Assembly (NCBI RefSeq): GCF_036884655.1
Contig: NC_088359.1
Coordinates: 15,047,501 to 15,111,500 of the forward strand
Reading direction: 5' to 3'
Source: Musa acuminata AAA Group
Lineage: Eukaryota; Streptophyta; Magnoliopsida; Zingiberales; Musaceae
Length of the DNA stretch: 64,000 bases
The stretch's first letter is position 1; the number at the start of each line of letters is the position of its first letter. A program made the translations under genes and the position numbers. Positions 21,482-32,253 of this stretch are shown here, piece after piece. Below the pieces are notes generated by a model. The model was not told where the DNA came from. It did no database searches and saw nothing but the letters and a program-made list of their open reading frames with translations.

Positions 21482-21925
21482 ATGGCAGCCATCTCTTTCG
21501 CACGACATCAAGAGGAGCAATTGAACCATGAAGCTCGGAGGACTAGGGTTGCTCCTCAACCAGTAATATTGAAGCCCTCAGCCCCCCCTACTATCGACCA
21601 AGTCCCTACACCAAAGAGGTTAACAAGAGAAGAGCTTTGGGAGCGATATGCGAAGGGGTTATGTTGGCATTGTGACGAGCCGTGGAGCCGTGAGCATCGC
21701 AGTAGTAAAGGGAGACTTCTTATGATTGAACCAATAGAAGAAGAGGTTATTGAACATCCAGAAGAGAGCCTTGAACATGAAGAAGAAGTTACAGAAGAAG
21801 AGCCACAACCGACTGAAGTTACGGTACATGCACTAGCCGGCTACTCAAACCCGCAAACGATGAAAGTTGGGAGGCCTTCTCAAACAACAACCGATCACTG
21901 TTCTCATCGACACGGGCAGTTCTAA
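21482..21925 (+). pseudogene. gag: gypsy E gag C-terminus with zinc knuckle
   Basis: 147 codons carrying [14 protein letters not shown] (last knuckle Cys changed to Ser) and the acidic linker. An extra G near 21868 shifts the frame just before the protease. Confidence 0.75.
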
Positions 21926-22436
21926 TAACTTTCTAAATAGTAAGGTTACTATCCAGATGGCCTTACCTATTGAGAATTGCAGCAAGTTTGACGTTAAGGT
22001 CGTCGACGGACGGATTTTGATTTGTGATCGTAGGCGCCCGCAGGAGAAACTATTGCTGCAGGACCAAGAGATAATTCCAGATTTCTTCCTTCTCCCTCTT
22101 GATGATCATGAGGCCATGCTCATAATTAAATGGTTGACGACATTAGGTGATATTTCTTGGAATTTTATGCAACTAATTATGAAATTTTTCAGTAAGGAGA
22201 AACAGGTGATACTGAACGGGAAATGTGAGGGCGACATAACGACGATTTGCACACAACAAATGAAGAAGGTTTTGCATAAAGCATGCAGTGGTCTTTTGGT
22301 ACAACTTGAACAGCAAACTAAGGGAGAGCCAATAGAATTTGAAGATCCAAACCTACTTCCTTTGCTTGCTGAATTTTCAGATATATTTGACGAACCGCAC
22401 AACCTATCTCTAACAGTCGACATGATCATTATATAA
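21867..22436 (+). pseudogene. pol: gypsy E aspartic protease region
   Basis: 189 codons with the active site VLIDTGSSNNFLNSK at about residues 11-25 and the long pre-RT spacer. It is cut near 22430 by a frameshift in the RRHDH motif. The pre-RT CAG of QKDKIER is intact here, unlike in A and D. Confidence 0.75.
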
Positions 22437-22525
22437 CGATTCTTTCAGGCAAACCTCCAGCAAATACTCGGCCATATCAGTATCTACATCTCCAGAAGGA
22501 TAAAATAGAAAGGATTGTAAAAGAG

Positions 22526-23722
22526 ATGCTCGAAACAGGAGTTATTCGGCCAAGTTGCAACCTCTACTCTTCACCGGTGCTACTTGTACTCAAGAAGGAC
22601 GGAACATGGCGAATATGCATTGATTATCGAGCTCTCAATGGCATAACCATCAAGAACAAATACCTTATTCCAATAGCAGATAAATTGCTAGATGAAAGGG
22701 AGCACAAATCTTCGTAAAGCCGGACCTTCGATCCGGGTATTATCAAATACGAGTGTATGAAGAAGTCATACCGAAAACCGCCTTTCGAACACACAACGGC
22801 CACTACGAATTTTTACTTTCTTCAACAAAAGGTGAAATATCTTGGGTATATCATATCAGAGGAAGGTGTGACGGTGGACCCCTTCAAAATTGAAGCAATG
22901 CAAAACTGGCCTACCCCGAGGAACATAAAATTGCTACATGGCTTTTTGGGTTTAACAGGCTACTACCGTAAGTTCGTGAAAAACTATGGAAAGATTAGTG
23001 CACCACTTACTTCCTTACTGGAAAAAGATGTCTTCCAATGGTCGGACAGAGCCTCCACTGCCTTCGACAAACTTAAGGTATCCATAACGTCGACGCCGGC
23101 GCTAACACTACCAGATTTCAACCAACCCTTCGTTATTGAGGCCGACGCATCTGGAGTCAGAATTAGAGTCATTCTCATGCAAGATGGTCGACCACTCATA
23201 TACACTAGCAATGCATTATCTCTCTCCCATCAAAATAAGTCAACATATGATAAGGAGATGCTCGCCATTGTGCGCGTAGCAACGAGGTGGAGACCCTACT
23301 TGATTGGCCGACGATTTCAAATTAAAACCGATCATAAAAGCCTCAAGTACTTTTTGGAGCGAAAAATATCATCCCCTGAGCAACAAAAAAGGGTAATAAA
23401 ACTTCTTGGATTTGATGATGAAATAACTTACAAAAAGGAGAAAGAGAATGTTTTTGCATATGCGCTTTCGCAGCTACCCGAGCAAGTTGAAGTTTCGGCC
23501 GTTTCACTTCCGACCAGCGACTTTCTTAAGGATATTAAGATGGAATGGCAGGAAGATTCAGAGACTAGTAAGATTGTAAAACAATTGGAGGAAGCACCAA
23601 GCCCCATGGCTCATTACAATCGGGACTCAAAAGAATTATGCTATAAGGGACGCATTGTGCTTGTGACAAATTCTACTTGCATCTTCAAGAGCAGATTTTG
23701 GACAAAGTTATTCCATATGTAG
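22526..23722 (+). pseudogene. pol: gypsy E pol: defective RT, RNase H, integrase remnant
   Basis: The RT N-terminus (22526-22717) ends in a TAA inside the family-wide out-of-frame patch (EHKSS-stop). The frame resumes at 22757 and runs to 23722 through the RT thumb/connection ([14 protein letters not shown]), RNase H ([15 protein letters not shown]) and the start of the integrase remnant, then TAG. The catalytic RT core is absent, as in A. Confidence 0.8.
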
Positions 23723-24042
23723 GGTACTAAATTGAAAAGGAGTACGACATATCACCCACAAACCAATAGCCAGACGAAAGTTTTAAATAGGTGCTTGGAG
23801 ACAGCCCAAAGCCACCCACCAAATATGACTACCCAAAGAGAACTCCAGACCCAGCTAAGTGCCATTATTGATCGACGGATCGTGACTCGACGACGATGAC
23901 CCACTAATGAAGTGCTAATACAGTGGGCGAACCTACCAATAGAAGATGCCACTTGGGAGAACTATGACGACTTGAAGATCAAATTCCCAGAATTCACGAA
24001 TCATCAGCCTCGAGGACAAGGCTGATTTGAAGAGGGCGGGTC
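23723..24042 (+). pseudogene. pol: gypsy E integrase remnant, chromodomain and PPT
   Basis: Continues the frame after TAG with QTNSQTKVLNR (the catalytic Glu region changed to Lys) and a chromodomain interrupted by TGA (TRRR-stop-PTNEV) near 23897. Element C has the same TGA. The PPT is gaagagggcggg at about 24030. Confidence 0.7.
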
Positions 24043-24480
24043 TGTTAGGACTCTAGCTTGGAGAGTCCTAATTGAGAGGGACATTCATGTAAAACTATTA
24101 GGACTCTAGCTAGGAGAGTCCTAATTGAGAGGGACATTCTGTTAGGACTCTAGTTAGGAGAGTCCTAATTGAGAGGGGCATTCATGTAGGAGGTTTTTTC
24201 TTAGAGAAGAATTAGGAGTTGTAAGGGAATATGAGTCTTGAGTAGGAGTCCTATTTGGAGTTGGTTAGAAGTAAGAGTCTTAAGTAGGAGTCCTATTAGG
24301 AGTTAGGGTTTAGAAGCCCTATAAATAGCCATGTATTCCTTCTCTTTTCTTAAGCAATAGATGAAACTTTTCTGCAGCCTTTGAGCAGCAACTTGGAGGG
24401 AGGAATCCCTATAGAGTTCCAAGGAGGCCAATCTCCTAAAGAGATCAACCCCAAGTTTAGAATCTGCAAGGGTTCTAACA
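24043..24480 (+). repeat. 3' LTR of gypsy E
   Basis: 438 bp, almost identical to 19077-19514. The TSD TTGTC follows at 24481. Confidence 0.9.
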
Positions 24481-24696
24481 TTGTCGCGCCTTAACTTCTC
24501 CCCGGATCTCCGGCTTTAAGCCCTCAATAAAAGTCCCCAATAACTATTTTTCAGACCAATCATGAGTTTGATTAGATAATCTTTCAAACCTGGTTTGGTA
24601 CTCCTGAATGGTGGAGGTTTGTCGGATCTTTGCTAGTTGTCCGTCAATGTTCTCGTAATAAGTTGGTCCGAAGCGGATCAGTAGTCCTTCTTTGAA

Positions 24697-25161
24697 TTAT
24701 CGCCATGAAAGGGCTCCATAAGTGTGTTCAAACCAATCAAACCATTGTATGGCATCCCCTTCAAGATGTATAGCTGCAATTTCCACCATGGATGCATCCG
24801 CAGTTTTATGGTACCGAAAATATCGCTCCGCGCGCGAGATCCAACCAATTGGGTCTCCTTCTTCCCATCTAGGGAAGTCCACTCTCATGCGCGAATAGTT
24901 GGGGTCGGTCATAGAACCTCCCCTCTCATGGAAGTCATCTCTTTGGGTATGATTTGATTGATTAGAGCTCTCTCCTTGATGTGATTTCTTCGAGCTTGGT
25001 GGTCGGCCCAAACTGAATTCGGTAAGGAGAGTCCGAATCTTATCCTCCATTCGTGCCTCAAAGGCTTCAAATTTAGCATTGATTGCGTCCTCAGATGCCA
25101 TAGTATATGACTCCAAATCTGTGATGTTAAGATCTCTCTTTTGTTGACGGGTTAAAGGCAT
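24697..25161 (-). pseudogene. gag: gypsy D gag N-terminal part
   Basis: 154 codons starting at the ATG at 25161 (MPLTRQQKRDLN). This upstream start is open only in D; in A, B, C and E codon 5 is a stop. The gag domain shows [23 protein letters not shown] and [22 protein letters not shown] at 24697 replaces the Gln of SWRQFKEG. The remaining gag to the E insertion is 24481-24696. Confidence 0.85.
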
Positions 25162-25350
25162 GTATAGGTTTGATAGAAATCAGTGAAAGTTTGCTGTTGC
25201 AATTCACAAGGAGATCAAAGGATGATCTGCGGTGGTGGAGATGACGGTGGAATTTGGCGACGATCTTTTAAGCAATTGTGGGAATTGCTTTGGGCGGTTG
25301 TGGAGGGTTGATGGATGGCAGTGGAAGGGCAGCGAGATGCCAAGAATGCT
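25162..25350 (-). other. Short leader of gypsy D
   Basis: Only about 190 bp between PBS and gag. Both ends match the ends of the 1.3-kb leader of A, so the middle, including the ~190-bp repeats, has been deleted. Confidence 0.7.
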
Positions 25351-25364
25351 GCTCTGATACCAGG

Positions 25365-25860
25365 TGTTAGAACCCTTACAGATTCTAAACTTGGGATTGA
25401 TCTCTTTAGGGGATCGGCCTCTTTGGAACTCTATAGGGGTTCCTCCCTCCAAGTTGCTGCTCAAAAGCTACAGAAAAGATTCATCTATTACTTGTGAAGA
25501 GAGAAGGAATACATGGCTATTTATAGGGCTTCTAAACCCTAACTCCTAATAGGACTCCTACTTAAGACTCTTACTTCTAACCAACTCCTAATATGACTCA
25601 TACTCAAGACTCCTATTCCCTTACAACTCCTAATTCATCTCTAAAAACCTCCTAACAAAATGTCTCTCTCAATTAGGACTCTCCTAGTTAGAGTCCTAAC
25701 AGAGTGTCCCTCTCAATACCTCATAACAGAATGTCTCTCTCAATTAGGACTCTCCTAGTTAGAGTCCTAACAGAGTGTCTCTCTCAATTAGGACTCTCCT
25801 AGCTAGAGTCCTAACAGAATGTCCCTCTCAATTAGGACTCTCCTAGCTAGAGTCCTAACA
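25365..25860 (-). repeat. 5' LTR of gypsy D
   Basis: 496 bp, the pair of 14849-15344 with several substitutions, so D is older than B or E. The PBS complement is at 25351-25362 and the TSD TATAT follows at 25861. Confidence 0.9.
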
Positions 25861-25865
25861 TATAT

Positions 25866-26396
25866 CTTGAAGGGGATGCTATATAGTGGTTTGATTGGTT
25901 TGAACATACTTATGGAGTCCTTTCATGGCGACAATTCAAAGAAGGACTGCTGATCCGCTTCAGACCAACCGATTACGAGAATATTGACGGACAACTAGCA
26001 AAGATCCGACAAACCTCTACCATTCAGGAGTACCAAACCAGGTTTGAAAGGTTATATAATCAAACTCAAGATTGGTCTCAAAAACAGCTATTGAGAACCT
26101 TCATTGAGGGCTTGAAGCCGGAGATTCGAGGAGAAGTTAAAGCGCGACAACCGTATACGCTTATGGCAGCCATCTCTTTCGCACGACATCAAGAGGAGCA
26201 ATTGAACCATGAAGCTCGGAGGACTAGGGTCGCTCCTCAACCAGTAATATTGAAGCCCTTAGCCCCCCCTACTGTTGACCAAGTCCCTACACCAAAGAGG
26301 TTAACAAGAGAAGAGCTTTGGGAGCGATATGTGAAGGGGTTATGTTGGCATTGTGACGAGCCGTGGAGCCGTGAGTATCGCTGTAGTAAAGGGTGA
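25866..26396 (+). pseudogene. gag: gypsy C gag continuation
   Basis: Resumes the HLEGDAI motif and runs through FDWFEHTYG and the [22 protein letters not shown] region to the knuckle [14 protein letters not shown] (its His changed to Tyr). It ends at TGA at 26394-26396. A stop also occurs at the start (DAI-stop-WFDW). Confidence 0.8.
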
Positions 26397-26402
26397 CTTC
26401 TT

Positions 26403-27692
26403 ATGATTGAACCGATAGAAGAAGAGGTCATTGAACATCCAAAAGAGAGCCTTAAACATGAAGAAGAAGATGTAGAAGAAGAGCCACAACCGACCAAAAT
26501 TACGGTACATACACTAGTTGGCTACTCAATCCCACAAACAATGAAAGTTGGAGGCATTCTCAAACAACAACCGATCACTGTTCTCATCGACACGGGCAGC
26601 ACTAATAACTTCCTAAACAGAAAGGTTGCTGTCTATATGAATTTACCTATTGAGAATTGCAGCAGGTTTGTCGTTAAGGTCGCCAACGGACGGATTTTGA
26701 AGTGTGATCATAGGTGCCCGCAGGTGAAACTGTTGTTGCAGGACCAAGAGATAATTGCAGATTTCTTCCTCCTCCCTCTTGATGATCATGAGGCCATACT
26801 CAGAATTAAATGGTTGATGACATTAGGTGATATTTCTTGGAATTTTATGCAACTAATTATAAAATTTTACAGTAAGGAGAAACAGGTGATACTGCACGGG
26901 AAACGTGAGGGCGACGTAACGACGATTTGCACACAACAAATGGAGAAGGTTTTGCATAAAGCATGCAGTGTCTTTTTTATACAACTTGAGCAACAAACTA
27001 AGGGAGAGCCAACAAAATTTGAAGATCCAAATCTACTTCCTTTGCTGGCTGAATTTTCAGATATATTTGACGAACCGCGCAACCTACCTCTTACCCGTCG
27101 GCATGATCATTGTATAATGATTCTTCCAGGCAAATCTCCGGCAAATGCTCAGCCATATCAATATCTACATCTCCAGAAGGATGAAATAGAAAGGATTGTA
27201 AAAGAGATACTCAAAACAGGAGTTATTCGGCCATGTTGCAGCCCGTACTCTTCATCGGTGCTCCTCATACGAAAGAAGGATGGAATATGGCGATTATGTG
27301 TTGATTACCGAGCTCTCAATGGCATAACCATCAAGGATAAATATCCTATTCCAGTAGTAGATGAGTTGCTATGGGAGCACAAATCTTCACAAAGCTGGAC
27401 CTTTGATCCGGGTCTCATCAAATACGAGTATGCGAAGAAGACATACCGAAAACCACCTTTTGAACACACAACAACCACTATGAATTTTTGCTTTCTTCAT
27501 AAGAAGGTGGAATATCTTGGGCATATCATATCAGAGGAAGGTGTGGCAGTAGACCCCTTCAAAATTGGAGCAATGCAAAACTGGCTGACCCCGAGGAACA
27601 TAAAATTGCTACATCGCTTTCTGGGTTTAATAGGCTACTACTGCAAGTTCATGAAAAACTATGGAGAGATCAGTGCACCACTTCCTTTCTGA
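26403..27692 (+). pseudogene. pol: gypsy C protease and defective RT
   Basis: 429 codons. The acidic linker is followed by the protease VLIDTGSTNNFLN at about 60-72 and the pre-RT spacer ([12 protein letters not shown], no amber here). RT then reads SSSVLLIRKKDGIWR and VDYRALNG and enters the shared out-of-frame patch ([13 protein letters not shown]) that deletes the catalytic core. It ends by frameshift at ISAPLPF. Confidence 0.8.
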
Positions 27693-27749
27693 AAAAAGAT
27701 GTCTTCCAATGGTCGGACAGAGCCTCCGCTGCCTTCGACAAACACCGGT

Positions 27750-28680
27750 GCTAACACTACCATTTTTCAACCGACCCTTCATTATTGAGGCTGACGCATC
27801 TGGAGTCAGAATTGGAGCCATTCTCATGCAAGATGGTCGACCACTCATATACACTAGCAAAGCATTATCTCCCTCCCATCAAAATAAGTCAACATATGAT
27901 AAGGAGATGCTCGCCATTGTGCGCGCAGCAACGAGGTGGAGACCCTACTTGATTGGCCGACGATTTCAAATTAAAACCGACCATAAAAGCCTCAAGTACT
28001 TTTTGGAGCGAAAAATATCCTCCCCTGAGCAGCAAAAAAGGGTAATAAAATTTCTTGGATTTGATTATGAAATAACTTACAAAAAGGGGAAAGAGAATGT
28101 TCTTGCAGATGCGCTTTCGCAGCTACCCGAGCAAGATGAAGTTTCAGCCGTTTCACTTCCGACCAGCGACTTTCTTAAGGATATTAAGATGGAATGGCAG
28201 GAAGATTTGGAGACCACTAAGATACAAAAAAAATTAGAGGAAGCACCAAGCTCCATGGCTCATTACAATCGGGACTCAAAAGAATTATGCTATAAGGGAC
28301 GCATTGTGCTTGTGACAAATTCTACTTGCATCTTCAAGAGCAGATTTTGGACAAAGTTATTCCATATGCAGGGTACTAAATTGAAAAGGAGTACGACATA
28401 TCACCCACAAACCAACAGCCAGACGAAAGTTTTAAATAGGTGCTTGGAGACAGCCCAAAGCCACCCACCAAATATGACTACCCAAAGAGAACTCCAGACC
28501 CAGCTAAGTGCCATTATTGATCGACGGATCGTGACTCGACGACGATGACCCACTAATGAAGTGCTAATACAGTGGGCGAACCTACCAATAGAAGATGCCA
28601 CTTGGGAGAACTATGACGACTTGAAGATCAAATTCCCAGAATTCACGAATCATCAACCTCGAGGACAAGGCTGATTTGAA
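27750..28680 (+). pseudogene. pol: gypsy C RNase H, integrase remnant and chromodomain
   Basis: RNase H ([29 protein letters not shown]), integrase remnant (HPQTNSQTKVLNR) and chromodomain. A deletion of about 21 nt near 27743 and a frameshift separate it from RT. The TGA in TRRR-stop at 28546-28548 is shared with E. Confidence 0.8.
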
Positions 28681-28691
28681 GAGGGCGGGTC

Positions 28692-29171
28692 TGTTAGGAC
28701 TCTGGCTTGGAGAGTCCTAATTGAGAGGGACATTCATGTAAAACTGTTAGGACTCTAGCTAGGAGAGTCCTAATTGAGAGGGACATTCTATTAGGACTCT
28801 AGCTAGGAGAGTCCTAATTGAGAGGGGCATTCATGTAGGATGTTTTTTCTTATAGAAGAATTAGGAGTTGTAAAGGAATAGAAGTCTTGAGTAGGAGTCC
28901 TATTAGGAGTTGGTTAGAAGTAAGAGTCTTGAGTAGGAGTCCTATTAGGAGTTGTTTAGAAGTAGGAGTCTTAAGTAAGAATCCTATTAGGAGTTAGGGT
29001 TTAGAAGCCCTAAAAATAGTCATGTATTCCAACTCTTTTGATAAGCAATAGATGAATCTTTTCTGCAGCCTTTGAGCAACAACTTGGAGGGAGGAACCCC
29101 TATAGAGTTCCAAGGAGGCCGATCCCCTAAAGAGATCAACCCCAAGTTTAGAATATGCAAGGGTTCTAACA
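28692..29171 (+). repeat. 3' LTR of gypsy C
   Basis: 480 bp, TGTTAGGACTC...GGTTCTAACA. It is about 42 bp longer than the LTRs of A, B and E because an aggagtcctattaggagtt unit is duplicated around 28910-28960. The TATA region is degenerate (ccctaaaaatag). Confidence 0.9.
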
Positions 29172-30035
29172 CACCTCCCACAGCAATCAGGGTCCGAATG
29201 GGTTAATCCATTCGGCCCAATTTGATTCTTTCAGGGGCCCAATTGCCCCAAGATTAAGCTAATGGGATCACCTCCCATTTCTAACTTAATCAATGTGCTA
29301 ACTACGATTATTTCCTAAGACATATTCTGTAGCTTGCTCCGGTGCGTCAATCGTTTCTTCCGGCGAGTTTCCGTCGAACTTCCGTCGATCATCCGACGAA
29401 CCCTCGCTGATCCTCCTGCGGACTTCCGGCAAACTCTTGGACTTGCGACGATCCACTTGGCAAGTTCCGACGAGCTCCTTTGGCAAGCTTATGGACTTCT
29501 CGGATTTGTTCCCGCAGAACCTCCGACGACTGTCCGAACTTCCGTCGAGCTCTCGAACTCCCAACGTGATCATTTTCATGACTTCGGCGTCACTCCTACT
29601 GCATGTCTTACTTTCATCGTAGTTAATCCTGCACATGTAAAACAAAAACTTCGATCGAGACAATTAATCCTAAGCAATTAACCAAGTTGTCCGGCATGTC
29701 ATTGGTCCCTCGACGCTTCGTCCGATTCTTCGGCGCATCGTCCTTTCCTGCAGCCTATTGCCCAATCGGCCAGTTGACTCCGCAACTCCGATATCCTTGG
29801 CACAATACCCGCTCTTCTTGGCCCGATGCCCGAGTCCACGGCCCGAAGCCTTCTGTCGATACGTCGACCGATCCACCGGCCCGACGTCCAATCTTCTGAC
29901 ATGTTCCTCCGGCACAACATGATTTTCCTGCTTTAATTGTCTCATCCTGATCGAGGCATCCCGCGTCACTCAAAATGCAGATTAAATCATAAACATATAT
30001 CAAGTAGTTTCATCATCAAAATACGAGATTCAACA
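29172..30035 (-). repeat. Copia LTR Q (right piece) ending TTCAACA
   Basis: Homologous to the outer part of the F LTR (37085-37625) but diverged. It carries an extra segment of roughly 400 bp (about 29640-30005) before the terminal gagattcaaca. It is the continuation of 7676-7792 after element C. Immediately after it, the F LTR sequence starts at ccaacgtgatcat, which indicates that Q sits inside the 3' LTR of F. Spurious ORFs here are not coding. Confidence 0.7.
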
Positions 30036-30178
30036 CCAACGTGATCATAGTCTTGACTCCGGCGCAACTTCTATTACATGTCTTACTTTCATCGTAGTTA
30101 ATCCTGCACACTTATCTCAACATATGGATTAGATAACAAATGATAATTGATGTCATCATCAAAATCCGAGATTCAATA
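30036..30178 (-). repeat. 3' LTR remnant of copia F
   Basis: 143 bp matching 37483-37625 of the 5' LTR and ending attcaata instead of attcaaca. The purine tract complement (ctccccctttttt) follows. The rest of this LTR is displaced to the left by Q. Confidence 0.75.
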
Positions 30179-31398
30179 ATCTCCCCCTTTTTTATGATGA
30201 CAATTAATTGATAACGGAGTTAACCTTAAATCCCCCTATTTATGTGCCATAATTGAGATAAATCATTCTTGAATTCAAAGCCTTTGAATTCAAGAGACAT
30301 ATTGATAAGTTAAAATCATTTAACCTTATCAATACTCCCATCATGATTCCCATCATGATGTATCTCTTTGAAAATGATGTATGATGTCAAGACTCGACAT
30401 CCATTTTCAAATTTCAAATGTGAATTATGGTAATGATAGCAATTCATCATATAGTAAGATATCAACATGTAAAATTTCGAAGTAAGATTTTGATATCTTA
30501 ACACGATGCACATATTTCAAGTATTTTAGCAATTATAGCATTTCATTACATGGTAAAATATCAATACGTAAGAGTACGATGCAAGTTCTTGATATCTTAA
30601 CCTAATGCAAACATGGCATATTGCTAATATAGCAATCATAGTTATCATTAATTCATATTTTTTCGATGATGCAAGCATGGCATAGCATCAATACACATAT
30701 ATCTGCTTCTTTCAACATAATATAGCATTTATAGCATCAATTCCATATATTTCTCCCCCTTTGTCATCAACAAAAAGGAGAACAATATAAATAACTTTTA
30801 AATATACGTGCGATGCCATAAGTAGGTTCATATCATTTATCTACATAGAGTGATAGGATACAAACATCTCAAGAAGAACATGACATGAAGTGAAAACTTC
30901 TTCCTTTTCATTTGTTATTATCTTTTTGCATGAAGGAGGAAAGCCAATTGTGTAGTTCAAATCGATAGGATATTAAGGCATGCTTTACAAGGATCAGGAT
31001 ATTTATGTGAATCAAATCCTTGCGCATAAGAATATCTTCCTTTTATAAGAAGGAATCATCAAATCTATTTCTCAAGGAGAATATTTTTCACATGATAAGT
31101 ATAAAAGGTATGCATTTGCTAGATGATTCTATTTGTCAAAAATCAATGATGTGAATCAAACTATAAGTGACATATGTTTATTAAGTCCGAAAGAGAATAA
31201 TGTATTCATGAAATCCGATTGGAATTGAAATGTTAATTTAACACTTTCATGCAATCGGACAAGACTATAATCATGAAGACATGCTCATTGTTATGGAAAT
31301 TTTTGTATTAATTTTCAACATGTGATTTTAGGCATGTAATGGCAATTAAGTGATTTGATCATTCAATCAATAAAGTCCGAAATTTTTTTTTAACAAAT
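30179..31398 (-). other. 3' non-coding internal region of copia F
   Basis: An AT-rich stretch of about 1.2 kb between the end of pol and the 3' LTR without plausible genes. It contains the terminal PPT and a second purine tract (complement ctccccctttgtcatcaac near 30755) that matches one in copia I at about 51300. The additional ORF found in I is absent. Confidence 0.6.
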
Positions 31399-31692
31399 TT
31401 ATGCATTCGGAAACATCAACATTCCTAATTCTCTTCTTATGAAATCAAATTGTCCTTCACTTAAAGGTTTTATAAAAATATCAGCTAGTTGATGCTTAGT
31501 ATCTATGTACTCTATGATTACATCATGATTAGTAATATGATCTCGTATAAAGTGAAGTCTAATATCAATATGTTTTGTTTTTGAGTGTTGAATGAGATTC
31601 TTTATTAAACATATTGCACTCATGTTATCACATTTAATAGGAATGTTTTTAAGATAGACTTTATAATCTTCTAAGGTGTTTTTCATCCACAC
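31399..31692 (-). pseudogene. pol: copia F RNase H C-terminal part
   Basis: 97 codons of copia RNase H: IKCDNMSAICLIKN, SKTKHIDIRLHFIRDH, DTKHQLADIFIKPL, and the conserved tail FDFIRRELGM. The frame is open upstream through the AEAEYIAAS-type region up to a nonsense codon at 31774-31776. Confidence 0.8.
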
Positions 31693-31773
31693 AACTTGTG
31701 CACAGCATGCACTAGCTGCAATATATTCAGCTTCGGTTGTTGATAGTGCAACCGAGTTTTGTTTCTTAGATGA

Positions 31774-32169
31774 CTAGGAAACAAGGGAATGTCCCAAAAA
31801 TTGACATGTTCCTGATGTGCTTTTTCTATCTAGTCTACACCCAGCAAAATCCGCATCAGCATAAGCAATTAACTCAAAATTTTTTGATTTTGGATACCAT
31901 AATCCTAGATTTGCGGTACCTTTAAGATATCTAAGTATTCTTTTAACTGCTTTGAGATGAGATATCTTAGGGTTCGATTGAAACCTAGCACAAAGTCCTA
32001 CACTGAACATGATATATGGTCTAGTTGCAGTGAGGTAAAGTAAACTTCCTATTATACCCCTATAAGTTTTTTGTTCGAATCTTTCTCCACTTTCATCAAC
32101 TTCTAACTTAGTGGAGGTGCTCATAGGGGTATTAATAGCTTTTGAGCTATCGATATTAAATCTTTTCAA
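31774..32169 (-). pseudogene. pol: copia F RT/RNase H connection
   Basis: 131 codons: KAINTPMSTSTKLE, YRGIIGSLLYLTATRPYIMFSVGLCARFQ, RYLKGTANLGLWYP, YADADFAGCRLDRKSTSGTCQF. These are the hallmark copia motifs after RT. A TAG replaces the Trp codon after HSLVS. Confidence 0.85.
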
Positions 32170-32253
32170 TAGATCTAAAGTATATTTAGTTTGACTAATA
32201 AAGATGCCATTGCTTAATTGCTTAATTTGTAAGCCTAAGAAAAAGGTTAATTC

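Larger units (their letters stand above)
19077..24480 (+). mobile_element. Gypsy element E, non-autonomous, complete, TSD TTGTC
   Basis: A complete 5404-bp element with 438-bp LTRs at 19077-19514 and 24043-24480 and a perfect TSD TTGTC (19072-19076 and 24481-24485). It is inserted into the gag of D in opposite orientation. It has the long leader and the same RT and integrase deletions as A, B and C. The coding frames are more broken than in B. Confidence 0.95.
14849..25860 (-). mobile_element. Gypsy element D, near-autonomous chromovirus (contains E), TSD TATAT
   Basis: LTRs of 496 bp at 14849-15344 and 25365-25860, with a perfect TSD TATAT (14844-14848 and 25861-25865). Without nested E the element is about 5.6 kb. 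It is the only family member here with RT, RNase H, HHCC-DDE integrase, GPY/F and chromodomain regions all present, so it models the autonomous partner. Its leader is only about 190 bp. It is inactivated by at least three nonsense codons and one frameshift. The chromodomain, CX2CX7HXC-type knuckle and small LTR suggest a chromovirus, perhaps Reina-like (inference). Confidence 0.92.
7793..29171 (+). mobile_element. Gypsy element C (host of nested B and D), 5' LTR missing
   Basis: C is reconstructed from three pieces: a degenerate PBS/leader (7793-7828), leader plus gag start (13218-14848), and the rest of gag to the 3' LTR (25866-29171). Joining across B restores the leader (TSD CTGCC at 7824-7828 and 13213-13217). 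Joining across D restores gag (TSD TATAT at 14844-14848 and 25861-25865). The 5' LTR is absent, apparently lost in a deletion with microhomology at 7788-7792. C carries the same RT and integrase deletions as A. Confidence 0.85.

Noticed and set aside
29298..30003. Overlapping ORFs on both strands (up to 121 codons)
   Set aside because: They lie in the GC-rich part of a copia LTR; no domain, mutually overlapping, not conserved in the F LTR.
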